A stretch of DNA of 64,000 bases, taken from NCBI RefSeq assembly GCF_020085105.1, contig NC_058055.1, positions 22,239,822-22,303,821 of the forward strand, in the 5' to 3' direction. Positions within the stretch are counted from its first letter, which is position 1, and every line of letters begins with the position of its first letter. The notes under the pieces are model-generated. The model was given only the letters and a program-made list of their open reading frames with translations. It searched no databases and had not been told where the DNA came from. Position numbers and translations under genes: made by a program. The DNA is from Siniperca chuatsi (taxonomy: Eukaryota > Chordata > Actinopteri > Centrarchiformes > Sinipercidae). Positions 39,100 through 51,100 of this stretch are shown piece by piece.

Positions 39100-42011
39100 A
39101 AATAAAAGCACACACCATTCTTATTGAGAAAAGTGTCAAATCTGTTTTTTATGCATAAACCATTACACTAACTAAAAAAACAAATAGCCTTGACTGATAA
39201 CGTGTCATAACACTAGAAAATAGCATAAGGTTTATTTTTCGGCAGCATTATATACAGTGTAACAGCCATTTAGAGCCCATTGGACACTACTTACAGCCCA
39301 TTTCATTGTTAATACAAAATACATGCATATACAACTCTTTGATCTGCAGCTTAGCAACACATAAACATTTCCACATATCCATATGGCTAAAGATAAAATG
39401 ATAGCAGGCCCTTAAATTCAGTTATTCTGTTAAAACGCATCAGTGGGGTGAGAAAAATAATTACCTGTATCATTTTGAATTACACATGTAGGCCTATTGT
39501 TATTCGTCCTCCCAACATTACTTTATTATGCCACAGTCACTGCAGTTTTATCAAACCTAGTGCCTCTCACACTGAAGATCCATGCTGGTGTAACAAGATG
39601 ACCCCTTTATGTAGGGTTCTTAAGCATAACAGGTTAAAAACATAAAGTGTAAATAACTGCAACTGGAGGGGAATACTATCCTGAGCCATTATGGAGGCGA
39701 TCTGTCAGTAAAATGGAGAGAACTATCATGTCCCCTTGCTCCAGTGACACTAACATAGTATCAGTGCAGTGTACAGCAGTGCATTAATTGCTGTCAACCG
39801 TTATTTCAGACATCTCTATTTATGAATTTGGATGTAGCCTGTTTATATAAAGGGTCCAGGGTCCATGTTGATGCCAGCCACTCTCCAAATGTTTGTGGCT
39901 CGCAGTGCAACCAAAAATTATCTCTGGCCCTGCCTCAAGCTCTGAATAACCAGTTCAATTTCATACAGCAACATTTCTGTTTTCCCTCTAGCTGGCAACT
40001 GGCTGGTCTCACTGATGTCTTGTACAGCTTTATTAAAAATCATGGTTCATCTATTCAAATACAGGAATCCTTTATTTTATGTTTTTGACTGTCACTGCTA
40101 GCCATGCAAGGACCAAATGGGTGCATGAGGGGTAAAAAATAAGCAAGTTCCAATCGAATAACTCATGACCTAATCTGTGAAAGTATGAAATTAACTGGCT
40201 GGGTGAGGGGTCAGAAAACAGACATATCTGTTAAAGGATGAGGCTGGAAGTATTCTATATTTCTCTTAGTATCAACAAATCTCATTAAAAGACCAAACCC
40301 AACAACATATTAGTCTGTCTCTCAATATTTTCTGGCTCCCCTAACCTGTCTATTAGCCTGCAGGTTCCTACTGAAGGTGTCAAAACAAATAGGTCCATTT
40401 AAAAAAAAAGCCCCAGCAATTTCTTATTGTAGATTTTTTTAGCTACTCAAACAGGAGTAAATAGTGCTTTTGTTGGGGACCATTTTCAGCTGTGGATTAA
40501 TACACATTTGGTGCTCTAGTGATTATATTTATGGCAGCAGGATGGTACATGTTGTACTGATTCAGTGTGGCTCATTGATGTGTTTTTAATAGTTTTTAAA
40601 GACTGGCAGAAACGGCAGTTAGAAGAACTTGCAAGCCCCACTACACAAGTGAAGACAGTCAATAATGAAGTACATAGAGTATTTAAAATATTTATTGAGT
40701 ATCATCACAGACTACAAGTGAAAAAGCAGTGTGAAATCGGCAGCCACAAATGGCTGTTAGAGTAGCTCCATGTTGCTGGCGTGAAAATCCTGATTCAGAG
40801 GATTCATTCATGATACTGGGACACCAGAAAAAAGGACATCATCTCTTGTCCCATGTCTTTCCCTTCAAAGGGTTTACATGGTTTACAAAGAACCCTTCAA
40901 GAGCTGATAAAAGGCACATCTGTTGAGCAAGGTGCTGTCCAACTAGGCGCTGTAAAACTTGAACAAAGAGTTGCCACTGACCAGTGCACAGATCTAGTGA
41001 GATATGCATATCTGAGCATGCAGCAGCTCTTTTTAAAAGTTGTACAGAATGCCCTGCCATTAATATTTTTATGCATAATAGTACTGTGGATATTGTTTAT
41101 AGATATGTTTCTTTCTAGCTTCACCTACATGTAAAATGTCCTAAAAACTGTATTGGAAAAATACAAAGTAATATAAAACATATATTTAAAAAAGCTCATA
41201 AACAGTATTTGTTACTGTGCAGTACAAATCTAGAGGTTTTTTTTTTTAGCCCTGTATAAAGGTCTTATTGTGCGTTCACACTGCTTAGCAATACAACAAC
41301 AAATCCTACGAATGAAAAGTCACTTCCTGCAGAGTTGAGTGACAGTCCAATTGTTGCCAGTATTTAAATTTAACAAGTGTGCCGGCCAATAAAACATGTC
41401 CATGTCTGAACTTTTCAGAGTGCCAATCAGAGTTTCAAGCTTCCCTGTTCTCCTACTGATGACATCTTGTTTGTTCAGCAGGTTGGTTTCATGAATAATT
41501 GTTCGGCTGGCGAGTGCAACACAGATGAGAAGCTGGTTACAGCTACAAAATACTGGGCTGCTACCTTCTGCATAACCTGCTGCTGCTTTAAGGCCATTAT
41601 AATTTTTAATTACTGTTAGTATTTTTTCAGCAGACTGGGGTTTGCTGTAGTGGTGGATGTTGTAAGGCTTACATGAAAGCTGCTCATGTATTTTGATCAG
41701 TTAAGAGAGTTTTCCGGTGGCTTTTGGGTTGAAATTTCTTGATGTGGTAATACTGATGTAATAAATGCATGTTTTGACAACCCTGCCCCATTCCCTATCT
41801 ACCCCTAAAGAGTGCTTACAGCTTGCTATGTTAAAACATCAAAATGATATCCATGTGCAATGCAGATAAAATGAAATACATCATTTGGCTTGTTGAAAAC
41901 TACACATTATCTCAACCCCCCAGTCTGTCAGCACAGAAAGATCCATCGGCCAAGTTGCTTGCAGGTCGGACGCACGGTTCACGGATGTTCTTGGGGGTTT
42001 CCTTCAGGGCT
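39100..42011 (-). other. USP28 3' UTR and short intergenic gap to ORAI2
   Basis: USP28 and ORAI2 lie in tandem on the minus strand. The USP28 stop is at 42012-42014. Candidate minus-strand AATAAA hexamers lie at about 40689 and 39230. A repeat copy at 40235-40525 argues that the message ends before it, near 40.7 kb. Open frames of up to 93 codons (40853-41134, plus) have no recognised domain. Confidence 0.45.
40235..40525 (+). repeat. Unnamed interspersed repeat, copy A
   Basis: It shares 'attctatatttctcttagta', 'tagtctgtctctcaatactt'-like text and 'actcaaacaggagtaaatag' plus 'ttttcagctg' with the copy at 46219-46560, in the same orientation. The family was not recognised by name. Confidence 0.75.
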
Positions 42012-42187
42012 TTACTTAACACTGACAATCATGGTGTTGTGGATGGACTCCATGACGGCGGCCAGGCGACTGCACAGGTCGTGGGCCTGATTGACGTGGA
42101 CTTTGGGTGGGTCTTTAAGAACTACTGTCTCAGCTGAACCGTCCAGAACCCTGGGCAGAAACTCACCCAGCTTCACCTGCAATGAGT
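42012..42187 (-). CDS. usp28: USP28 last coding exon
   Basis: It encodes [20 protein letters not shown], then [20 protein letters not shown] and [13 protein letters not shown] with a TAA stop. The acceptor is tttttgttttcag-like and phase 1. This C-terminal block separates USP28 from USP25, whose ending differs. Confidence 0.93.
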
Positions 42188-45100
42188 CTGAAAACAAAAT
42201 AAGAGCAGTAGAAATGGGGGGTTTATTTTAACGAATTTTAGATTACTGTTTGTTAGTGTTAGTATCAGTGTAGGTTTTGACTAAGCTACACTTAAATGTA
42301 GTTAAATTACATGAAACATAACATAAAATTAAAAACAACATATTAACAAATAAGCACTAGCTGATGCTGATGCTACTAAACCTACTGTACTACAATATGT
42401 GTGGAAACAGCCTAAAAGTTTGTAGCACAAAAATGTGGCAGAATTGAAAGGGTCTGAATACTTTACAAAGCCACCAAATAGTTTTTCTTGATCTTTTGTT
42501 ATAAGGTCATGTGCTATTTGGAAAATGTATATTTGAAACCTGGATGCTTGAAAACAAAGGGTGGAAAACTTGACAACAATTATATGACTGAGTACATTGT
42601 TATAAAATGCGCAGGTGTGTTAATTAATCTAATCTTACCATCCATGTCCTGGCCCAGGCAGCAGCACCAGTGGCTGCGGATGCTCTCCATTGCATCCCGG
42701 TCTTCCTGGGATAAAGCCGAATCCCGGCTCATCAGGTGAAGGCAGGGGATGACGGCCTCGTCCATGATAGTGACGCCCTCCTCCACACTGGTTTCCTCAC
42801 CGCTGCAAAACAGCTGCGATGCGCTTTCATTCAATGCCTGCGTGGTGGATGTTGGGAGGATAGTAAAAGTTATTGTCACAAGGTTTCCTCTGCATTTACT
42901 ATGTTATGTACTATGTTGTGATCAGAACACAGTGCTCATAAAGCACAGCAGGTAATCCCATATATAGATATTCACACTATACATTTATAAGCACATCGTC
43001 AGTGCATAAAAATCATATTGAGTAGATATTGTGGCTAGTGTTGGTGCATCTTGATAAATAATTTTGTAAGTTAGTGATAATAACCTGATATTTTCCATCA
43101 CCTTAATTATTTTAAGTTATTTTAAAAGTTGTGTGCCCAACAGTGATGTCACGGGGTACTGGAGTACACCTGTGCATCACTGCAGCAAGGTGAGACGTTA
43201 AACCACTGGAGGTCACTTTCAGGGGATGTTAAATTACTCTTTAAGTTACAGAGTTTGCATTAATAATACATAACTGAATACTGTATGATTACATACGATG
43301 TGATATGTGGTATGAAAACTATCTCACCACAAGGTCCGTTTAGTAGCTGAAATTTCAATCATATCAAATGAGTTTCATCAGCAGATGGAGTTTGCTCAGT
43401 TTTCATGGAATTGTAGATGTTCAACACTTTAAGGACCTCTTGATCATGTTAGCTTGAAAGCTGAAGTTCATGTGATATGATGGAAGCTACTAAATGGAAT
43501 TTGTGGTGAGATTGTTTCCATTGTTTCTGGTCCCATGGTCAATGATAAACTTTGAACCTCAACTTCGAAATCATTGTTTCAAATCCAACACAACAAAAAT
43601 GCAGCATTGTCTGCATTGTTTGCTGCATTGTATATACAGTACTATTGAGACTGTAAGTAGGACACTAAGCTAAGTGCTTCTTATGTAAAACTTTTGTCCA
43701 GTTAGTGAAACAGCCTAAATATAGCAATGTTGGTCAGTCTGTTTGTCTTTCTGTCTGTCCAACACTTTGGTCCAGAGCTATTGGCCCAATGTCATGAAAT
43801 GTCAGCTGGACATTGATGTCCGATAGTCGAACCTCGGATTCAGGAGGAGCAGAGTGGTTTTCGTCCCGGTCGTGGAACACTGGACCAGCTCTACACTCTC
43901 CATCGGGTGCTCGAGGGTTCATGGGAGTTTGCCCAACCAGTCCACATGTGCTTTGTGGATCTGGAGAAGGCATTCGACCGTGTGCCCCGGGCGCTTTGTG
44001 GGGAGTGCTCTGGGAGTATGGGGTCCGGGCCCTTTGCTAAGGGCTGTCCGGTCCCTATAACCGAGCAGGAGCTGTGTTCGCATTGCCGGCAGTAAGTCAG
44101 ACCTGTTCCCGGTGCATGTTGGACTCCGCCAGGGCTGCCCTTTGTCACCGGTTCTGTTCATAATTTATATGGACAGAATTTCTAGGCGCAGTCAGGGGCG
44201 GAGGGTGTCCGGTTTGGGAACCACAGGATCTCATCTCTGCTGTTTGCAGATGATGTCGTTCTGATGGCTTCTTCAAACCAGGACCTGCAGCATGCACTGG
44301 GACGGTTTGCAGCCGAGTGTGAAGCAGCTGGGATGAGAATCAGCTCTTCCAAATCTGAGGCCATGGTTCTTGACCGGAAAAAGGTGGTTTGCTCTCTTCG
44401 GGTAGGTGGGGAGTCCTTGCCTCAAGTGGAGGAGTTCAAGTATCTCGGGGTCTTGTTCACGAGTGAGGGACGGATGGAGCGTGAGATTCACAGGCGGATC
44501 GGTACAGCGTCTGCAGTGATGCGGGCGCTGTATCGGACCGTTGTGGTGAAGAAGGAGCTGAGTCGAAAGACAAAGCTCTCGATTTACCGGTCAATCTACG
44601 CTCCTGCCCTCACCTATGGTCATGAGCTCTGGGTAGTGACCGAAAAGGACAAGATCGCGGATACAAGCGGCCGAAATGGGCTTCCTCCGCCGAGTGGCTG
44701 GGCGTTCTCCTTAGAGATAGGGTGAGGAGCTCAGTCACACGGGGAGCTCGAGTAGAGCCGCTGCTCCTCCACGTCGAGAGGAGCCAGCTGAGGTGGCTAG
44801 GGCATCTGATCCGGATGCCTCCTGGACGCCTCCCTCGGGAGGTGTTCTGGGCATGTCCCACCGGGAGGCGGCCCCGGGAAGACCCAGGACACGCTGGAGG
44901 GACTATGTCTCTCGGCTGGCCTGGGAACGCCTCGGATCCCCGGAGGAGCTGGAGGAAGTGTCTGGAGCGAAGGAAGTCTGGGAGTCCCTGCTTAGACTGC
45001 TGCCCCCGCGACCCGGCCCCGGATAAGCGGAAGAAAATGGATGGATGGATGGATGGACATTGATGTTGTTGTTGTTCCCAGAGGATGACTGCTATGATTC

Positions 45101-48100
45101 TGATGACTCCTGAAATTTCTTATACTACTTTTGTATTAGTACTTTTGTAGTTCCACACACTGACTGCAAGAGCTGCCTTACTCACAGTGAGGCATTTCCT
45201 CCTGTAAACTGCAATTAGAGACTTGTCCATGCCACGTTTCTCTCCGTTCTTCAGTAGGGTGGCGTTGGTCTCATATGCATGAGCCAGGTAGGTCAGTGCC
45301 TCCCGCATCCTGCAGCACACACACAAAGAAACAGTCAACATGTTATTATCTATAAAAAATGAAGTCCCACTACTTTCCAGTCAGTAAGAAACATCTTTTT
45401 TGGTATGTAAACAATCATTGTAATTTTCAAAGGGGAAGACCACAGATGTTTAAAATTACCAAGCTACACCAGATCCAGTCAGAATGGTATTCTCTTGTAA
45501 ATATGTGGCAATACATTTTAACAAAATGTTACTGCTTCATATCTTTTCTTTTTGAACAATATCACTAATTAAAAAAGCATTTTTTCCATCCTGTTTTCGT
45601 TACTGGACCAGCTGAACCTGGATTACATTGTTCTTCTCAGAGTGCAGAGTAAGAACATCAGTAGCTATGTTCAATTGGTTAAAGGCTGATTTTGAAAGGA
45701 TTGTGTCTTTTTCTCTATGTTGTACGTGCAGTATGATTAATGCAACTTTCTGAAACTCAAGTGGTCAAGTTTCAGAAAGGTCAGTGGTGTTTGAGATTTT
45801 TGCTGTGACACGTAGATGAACACAAATAAGCAGATTGATAATGATCTGCGGAAGTGATCTGACACATGCTGGTGAGGTAGTGTGGCGGTGAACGTTGGAC
45901 ACCTACTTCCCATGCTGGTAGTGCTCCAGCCCAGTCAGAAGGTAGACAAACACCGTTCTGAACAGCCTGTAGTCATCATGCCACTGCTGTGAAAGAGCAC
46001 ACAGGACAACCAACAATCACTTAATTTGCTCTTTGCTGTTTGTTAATTAATTAGTTATCTAATCTGAGGTGCAGCTGCTATTTATGTTTCTGCCCCTTGA
46101 CAGTAACTTGACAGTAACAGTAACTATATGCAGGCTATATTTTGTAATGGAGAACAGGCCCATTTCTTCTTTTGTTGTCTTTGTTGTTGTTGGTTATTCC
46201 ATTTCACTCCTCTCTTAAAGGATAAGGCTGGCGATATTCTATATTTTTATTATTGTCAACTAATCTCATGAAAAGAGCAATACCAACATTTTTTAGTCTG
46301 TCTCTCAATACTTTCCGACTTCCCAATCTTGTTAGCCCCAAGTCAGTTATTTCCTGCTGATGCAAATAGTTACATTTTTAAAGAAGGCTCAATAATTTCC
46401 TAACAGCTTTTGTAGTCATTATAGTTTTTATCAAACACCACTCAAACAGGAGTAAATAGTGCATTTGTTGAGGACTATTTTCAGCTGCAGATTTGGTGCA
46501 GCAGGACAGTCCACGTGGGATCAACTCAAAATAAGCTACAGTGGCCTTGTTTGTTATTATGAAGGAACATGTCATCCAGGTCTGTAGCACAGATATATAT
46601 CAGGCGTTGACTACAGAGACAATACTTGTTAGTAGGATTAATTCAGTGTTGGTATTGATCTTTTCACAGGATTTGTTGTCAATAATAAAAACACAGAATA
46701 TCACCAGACATATCCTTTAATTAAGGATACGTCTGATGTTAACTTAATACGATATTCTTATTATAAGAAACTGTTTAAAACAGTGTCTCCATCACTGACA
46801 TATCATGCTGGAGTCTACACAATTAACCAAATGTCATTGGTTTTACACCATTGCCATTTCAAATCACTGCCATACAGCAAGATGGAGCTGACGACATTTT
46901 TTAACAAATATCTATCTCAAAATGACATTTTATTTCTATGTCTACATATTGGTGATTGATATGCTCTTCCTGAAAGATGGGGCAGATTGACTCCAAAAAC
47001 ACAAACAGCGTATCTCTGAAAATCAGTCAGTTATCCAATAAGGCAGAAGTTACCAAGTACTCATCCATATCCATGTCCTCTGGCTTGATGAGGCGCAGCT
47101 TTGATCGGGCTTCCCTCATGATACTGATGGCCCTGCATGTACAGAAAGGACATATGAATGCTTTTAACTCACAACAGGATTGATACGTGAACATTCACAC
47201 CATGCTGCAGGTCTCTGCTTTGGACACTAGATGGGATGATAGACGTGCTGTATGGTCTTCTGTATTTCTTCTTATTCCATGAAGTGCTGCTGTTCTGAGT
47301 ACAGTCTTCTTTCCAGCCATGTTTTACCTTAGTTACTTACTTACTTACTTCTGCTATGTGTACACATTGTACCCACCAGACAGAAACCCTTGAACATTAT
47401 TTGTTTTCTGACAAATCAATTTATCTTGTCCCCTAATGCTTTTAGCATCCCAACTTGTTTTAATATCTCCAACAGAGGTTTCTCCTTGACCTTTGACCAT
47501 TTTCTTTTATAGTGCGATTCTAGATTGTGACAATAACTTATCTGTATTCTCATTTTTTCAACTTTTGAAAACTTGATCCAATGTAATAGACAAATGTCTG
47601 AGACTCATTAAAGGGCCATTTGTCTGTTATCTGTGTGTACCTTTCATCGAAGCTCAGGTTGCGGTCAGTAAACTGCTCCAGCAGTGTCCTCTCAATAATG
47701 CGCTTGGGTGCCTTGTTCTGGAAGAAGTAGACCAGAGCATGCTGCAGACGAGCATCCTCCTGGGGTGTGGTGTCCTCCTGGGAGAGCTCATACAAACGTG
47801 AATACTCCTCATGGAAGGCCTTAAGGAACAGTGGGAAATTCTTTATAAATTATGTTTTAATTATCTAATTATCTATCTAAATTTGCCAATATGCTCACAG
47901 TTGGCAAACATGTATAAGCGCTAGCTAGATTTCATTTGATGCAACCTCACAGTGATTGATGAATGAATTATTTGACTTTGGGCTTCATGCATCAACCCAA
48001 GTCAAGTTGATTTTTTAACTTAGACACTGGTAGACAATTTGCAATATCTTCTGTGTTTCTGAGTTTTTCTGTGTTGTCATTAAAATGTGGGGATTATTGG

Positions 48101-51100
48101 ATTTTAGGAGTCAAAAGACAGGGTTATTGTTATTGACTTGGACCTTCTTACATTTGGAATAGTTTATAAAAGATTCTGGTCTTTATCATTTATAGAAACT
48201 AATCTTTAGGAGGCTTCTGATCCTCTAATGTTTAACACTGCTAATTGTTAATACAGCATATGTTGCGTGCTGAACTTGCGTGCCAACAGGTCCCTCAAAA
48301 CATTTGAATGATTTTGTGTTTATGTCCTGATTCTAACAAATATGTGGGGAAAAGATAACTATTCAAAACTGTAGATAAAGAATGGGTTGGTCCTATAAAG
48401 GAAGTAGATTAATATAGCAATGCAAATATTTTATGTTGTATGGCAAAACCATTTCAGGAAACAAGATTATTTAATCATTTTGTGCAATGTAGTGTTGATG
48501 TGAGATGCAAGGACCTTAAATATCCCTCAAAGACCATACCTTGATGAGGCCAGCCTCAGGGCCTTCCTTATCGAAAATTTGTCTGGCCTTGGCTATGGCT
48601 AGAATGACACCCTGCATAGCTGGTGTCAGCATCATCTAGGAAATAAAATGGCAGTGAAGTGGAGAAACAATAGTGAGTATAACACCAACTGGACAGTGAA
48701 CAGGTTACTGACAACCATCTTAAAAAAGAAAACCAAACAAATAGAAAACAATATATAATGTGTTAATATAGAAGAGTCACATGTTGAGGATCCTGCTCAT
48801 GATGTCTGTGTAAAGATTCTGAACAGTTTAGGGCTGCACCCCATTCCCGCATACTGAGATGTTGTAAATGTATAATGTTTGCTCAAATCAAACTCTGGTA
48901 GTGGTTGTGTCAGTTGCGGGAAATGTCCTTAAAGTAAGAAATTAAAACTGCAAAACAGCAACATTTAAATGTGTCCCAAAAAGCAGTGAAGAACAAAATC
49001 ACACACTTGTATGCTTTCATTATAATTTCTGTGTTTCAGTGGTCAAGCTCAGAAAAACTGGAGGACAAAATGTTGAATTGAAATGTTGAATTGATGTTGA
49101 ACTATTTATCAATCAGGTGGTGTCATAAATTTAAGATAATTAAATTTAAATATATCAGATCTGAAAAGTAAACATTGTGGCAAGTTAAAACAGCATTCAC
49201 AGCTTAGGTCTGTGGTAATATATCATAATGTATTAAAGGAGTAAAATAAAAAAAGCTGCATCCCAGAAGACTAAGGATAGACAAATCCTCTCTTCATTTT
49301 GAGGTTCTTCTATTGCAATTATCCTCAAATTTCACCCAGTTTAGTTTATATTTGGGGGCACTTGCAAGTGCACCTATGTGGTATTAGCTACTGAATTCAT
49401 ATCACATTATTTCACGTACTTACCTCTTCATTGTATCCATCAGCATCAGCTCTCACCATGATCCTGCCCACGTTCGGGATCTCCACTTCTGAGACCTCGT
49501 TCTCAGTCTGTCGCTGTCTAGCTGGGACCTCCTGCTGCTGCTCCTCATCCTCCTGCTTTGCATCATGTTCAGGAGCTTCTTTGGAAGCCTTTGGCTCACC
49601 TTCACCTTGAGGGCTGAGGCCTGCCACCTGTGTGTCGTCCTTCTCCACATGGAGGTCAGATGGTGCCTGTTTACTAAGCTCTGCTTCAGGGCCAGGAGTC
49701 TGACAGAGAAAGATTTAACAAGATTCACAATGCCTTCAATCCATCCATTATCTATATCCGCTTATCCTGTTTAGGGCTTTGAGGGCCTTGTACTTATCCT
49801 AGCACACTTTGGAAGTTTATCTCAGGATTTGCATAGTGTGCCTCCGTGTAGAAATGCACCTACCCTAATACACACATCTCTATGCATTATAAACACCTGT
49901 GGAGTGAAGTGAATATCTGGAAAATAACAGTTCAAATTCAGTATACAGCATGTGTTTCTATCTTAACTCTGACATAAACACAACACCAACCCCCACTCCA
50001 ATGGTGAACAAATTGGCTCTGTGTGAAATTCAAAATAGCTACTTGTATCCAGTGAACGGTTGGTCTTATTATATGTAGCTAGGTGGGTCAGCAGGCAGGC
50101 TGCAGCTGCATACATTTGGAAATACACTTAGGGAGTAATTACCTTAACTAAGTTACCAGTTTATTTAATGCCATCTAATGACATTAAATAAACTGGGGAA
50201 ATGGGGGGGGGGGGCATCACAGACTTGCCCACCTGACTCTGAAGCTCCTTCTCAGCCATGGTGGAACTCTGGCTGGGCCCCAAGGTGTCAGTGACTGCTG
50301 CACTGCTGGTGTCGTCTGGCTGGCAGCCAGGGCTCTGTGGTGGTGGTGGTGGTGGTGGAGTTAATTCTTCTGGAGTCAAAAAAAGAGAGGAGAGAGGCTG
50401 TGAGTAGACACACATGACTGTAATTGATAGTACTGTTCAGCAGTTACTTTTACTTGCAGGATATATAATGGCTACTTCATCATGTACTATAGGGCCTAAA
50501 TAAACATTCCAAGCAACAACACAGTTATAGATTTTTAACAATGCCAACTCTCCCGCATATAAAACATTATCATCCTAATCTTGTGTAGCCAGATCCATGT
50601 CTTATCCAAGCCTTGTCCTAACAGAGGTCTGGAGATTGTAAGTGTTGCCTAGACATAGACAATGATCAATGCAAGCAGCGCTCTGACCATTTGGTATTTT
50701 CCTGACCTTGAAATTCGCTTTGCCCGTATTGTGTGGTATTTTGGTGTCCAGCACAGAGTGTAAGGTGCACGGGTGGGAGGTTCATTCACATGAGGCAGTG
50801 CAAAGCGAGTTGTTGTTATTTTGGTATTTAAATACAAACCTAGCTCTGTCTTTGTTGTCACTGGGATATACAAGTGAAAGAAACAATTCCCTAATCAGGC
50901 TGAAGCTATCGTCTTGTTGGATTATCTCTTGCATTTGTATGTAAGGAATAATCTATTCCAAGCTGCGTGGTTATTGAAAAATAACACACATCACAGTTGC
51001 TAAGAGCCCCTTTTTGATAACCACACATCTTATTGTGGATTATCCATCTAATACCATGACCAATTTCCAATGATAAAAAATCAGTACTGTCTATTTATAT

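Noticed and set aside
44722..45063. A host gene at the frames in 43.7-45.1 kb
   Set aside because: The reverse-transcriptase motifs, broken frames, tail and target duplication identify a LINE.
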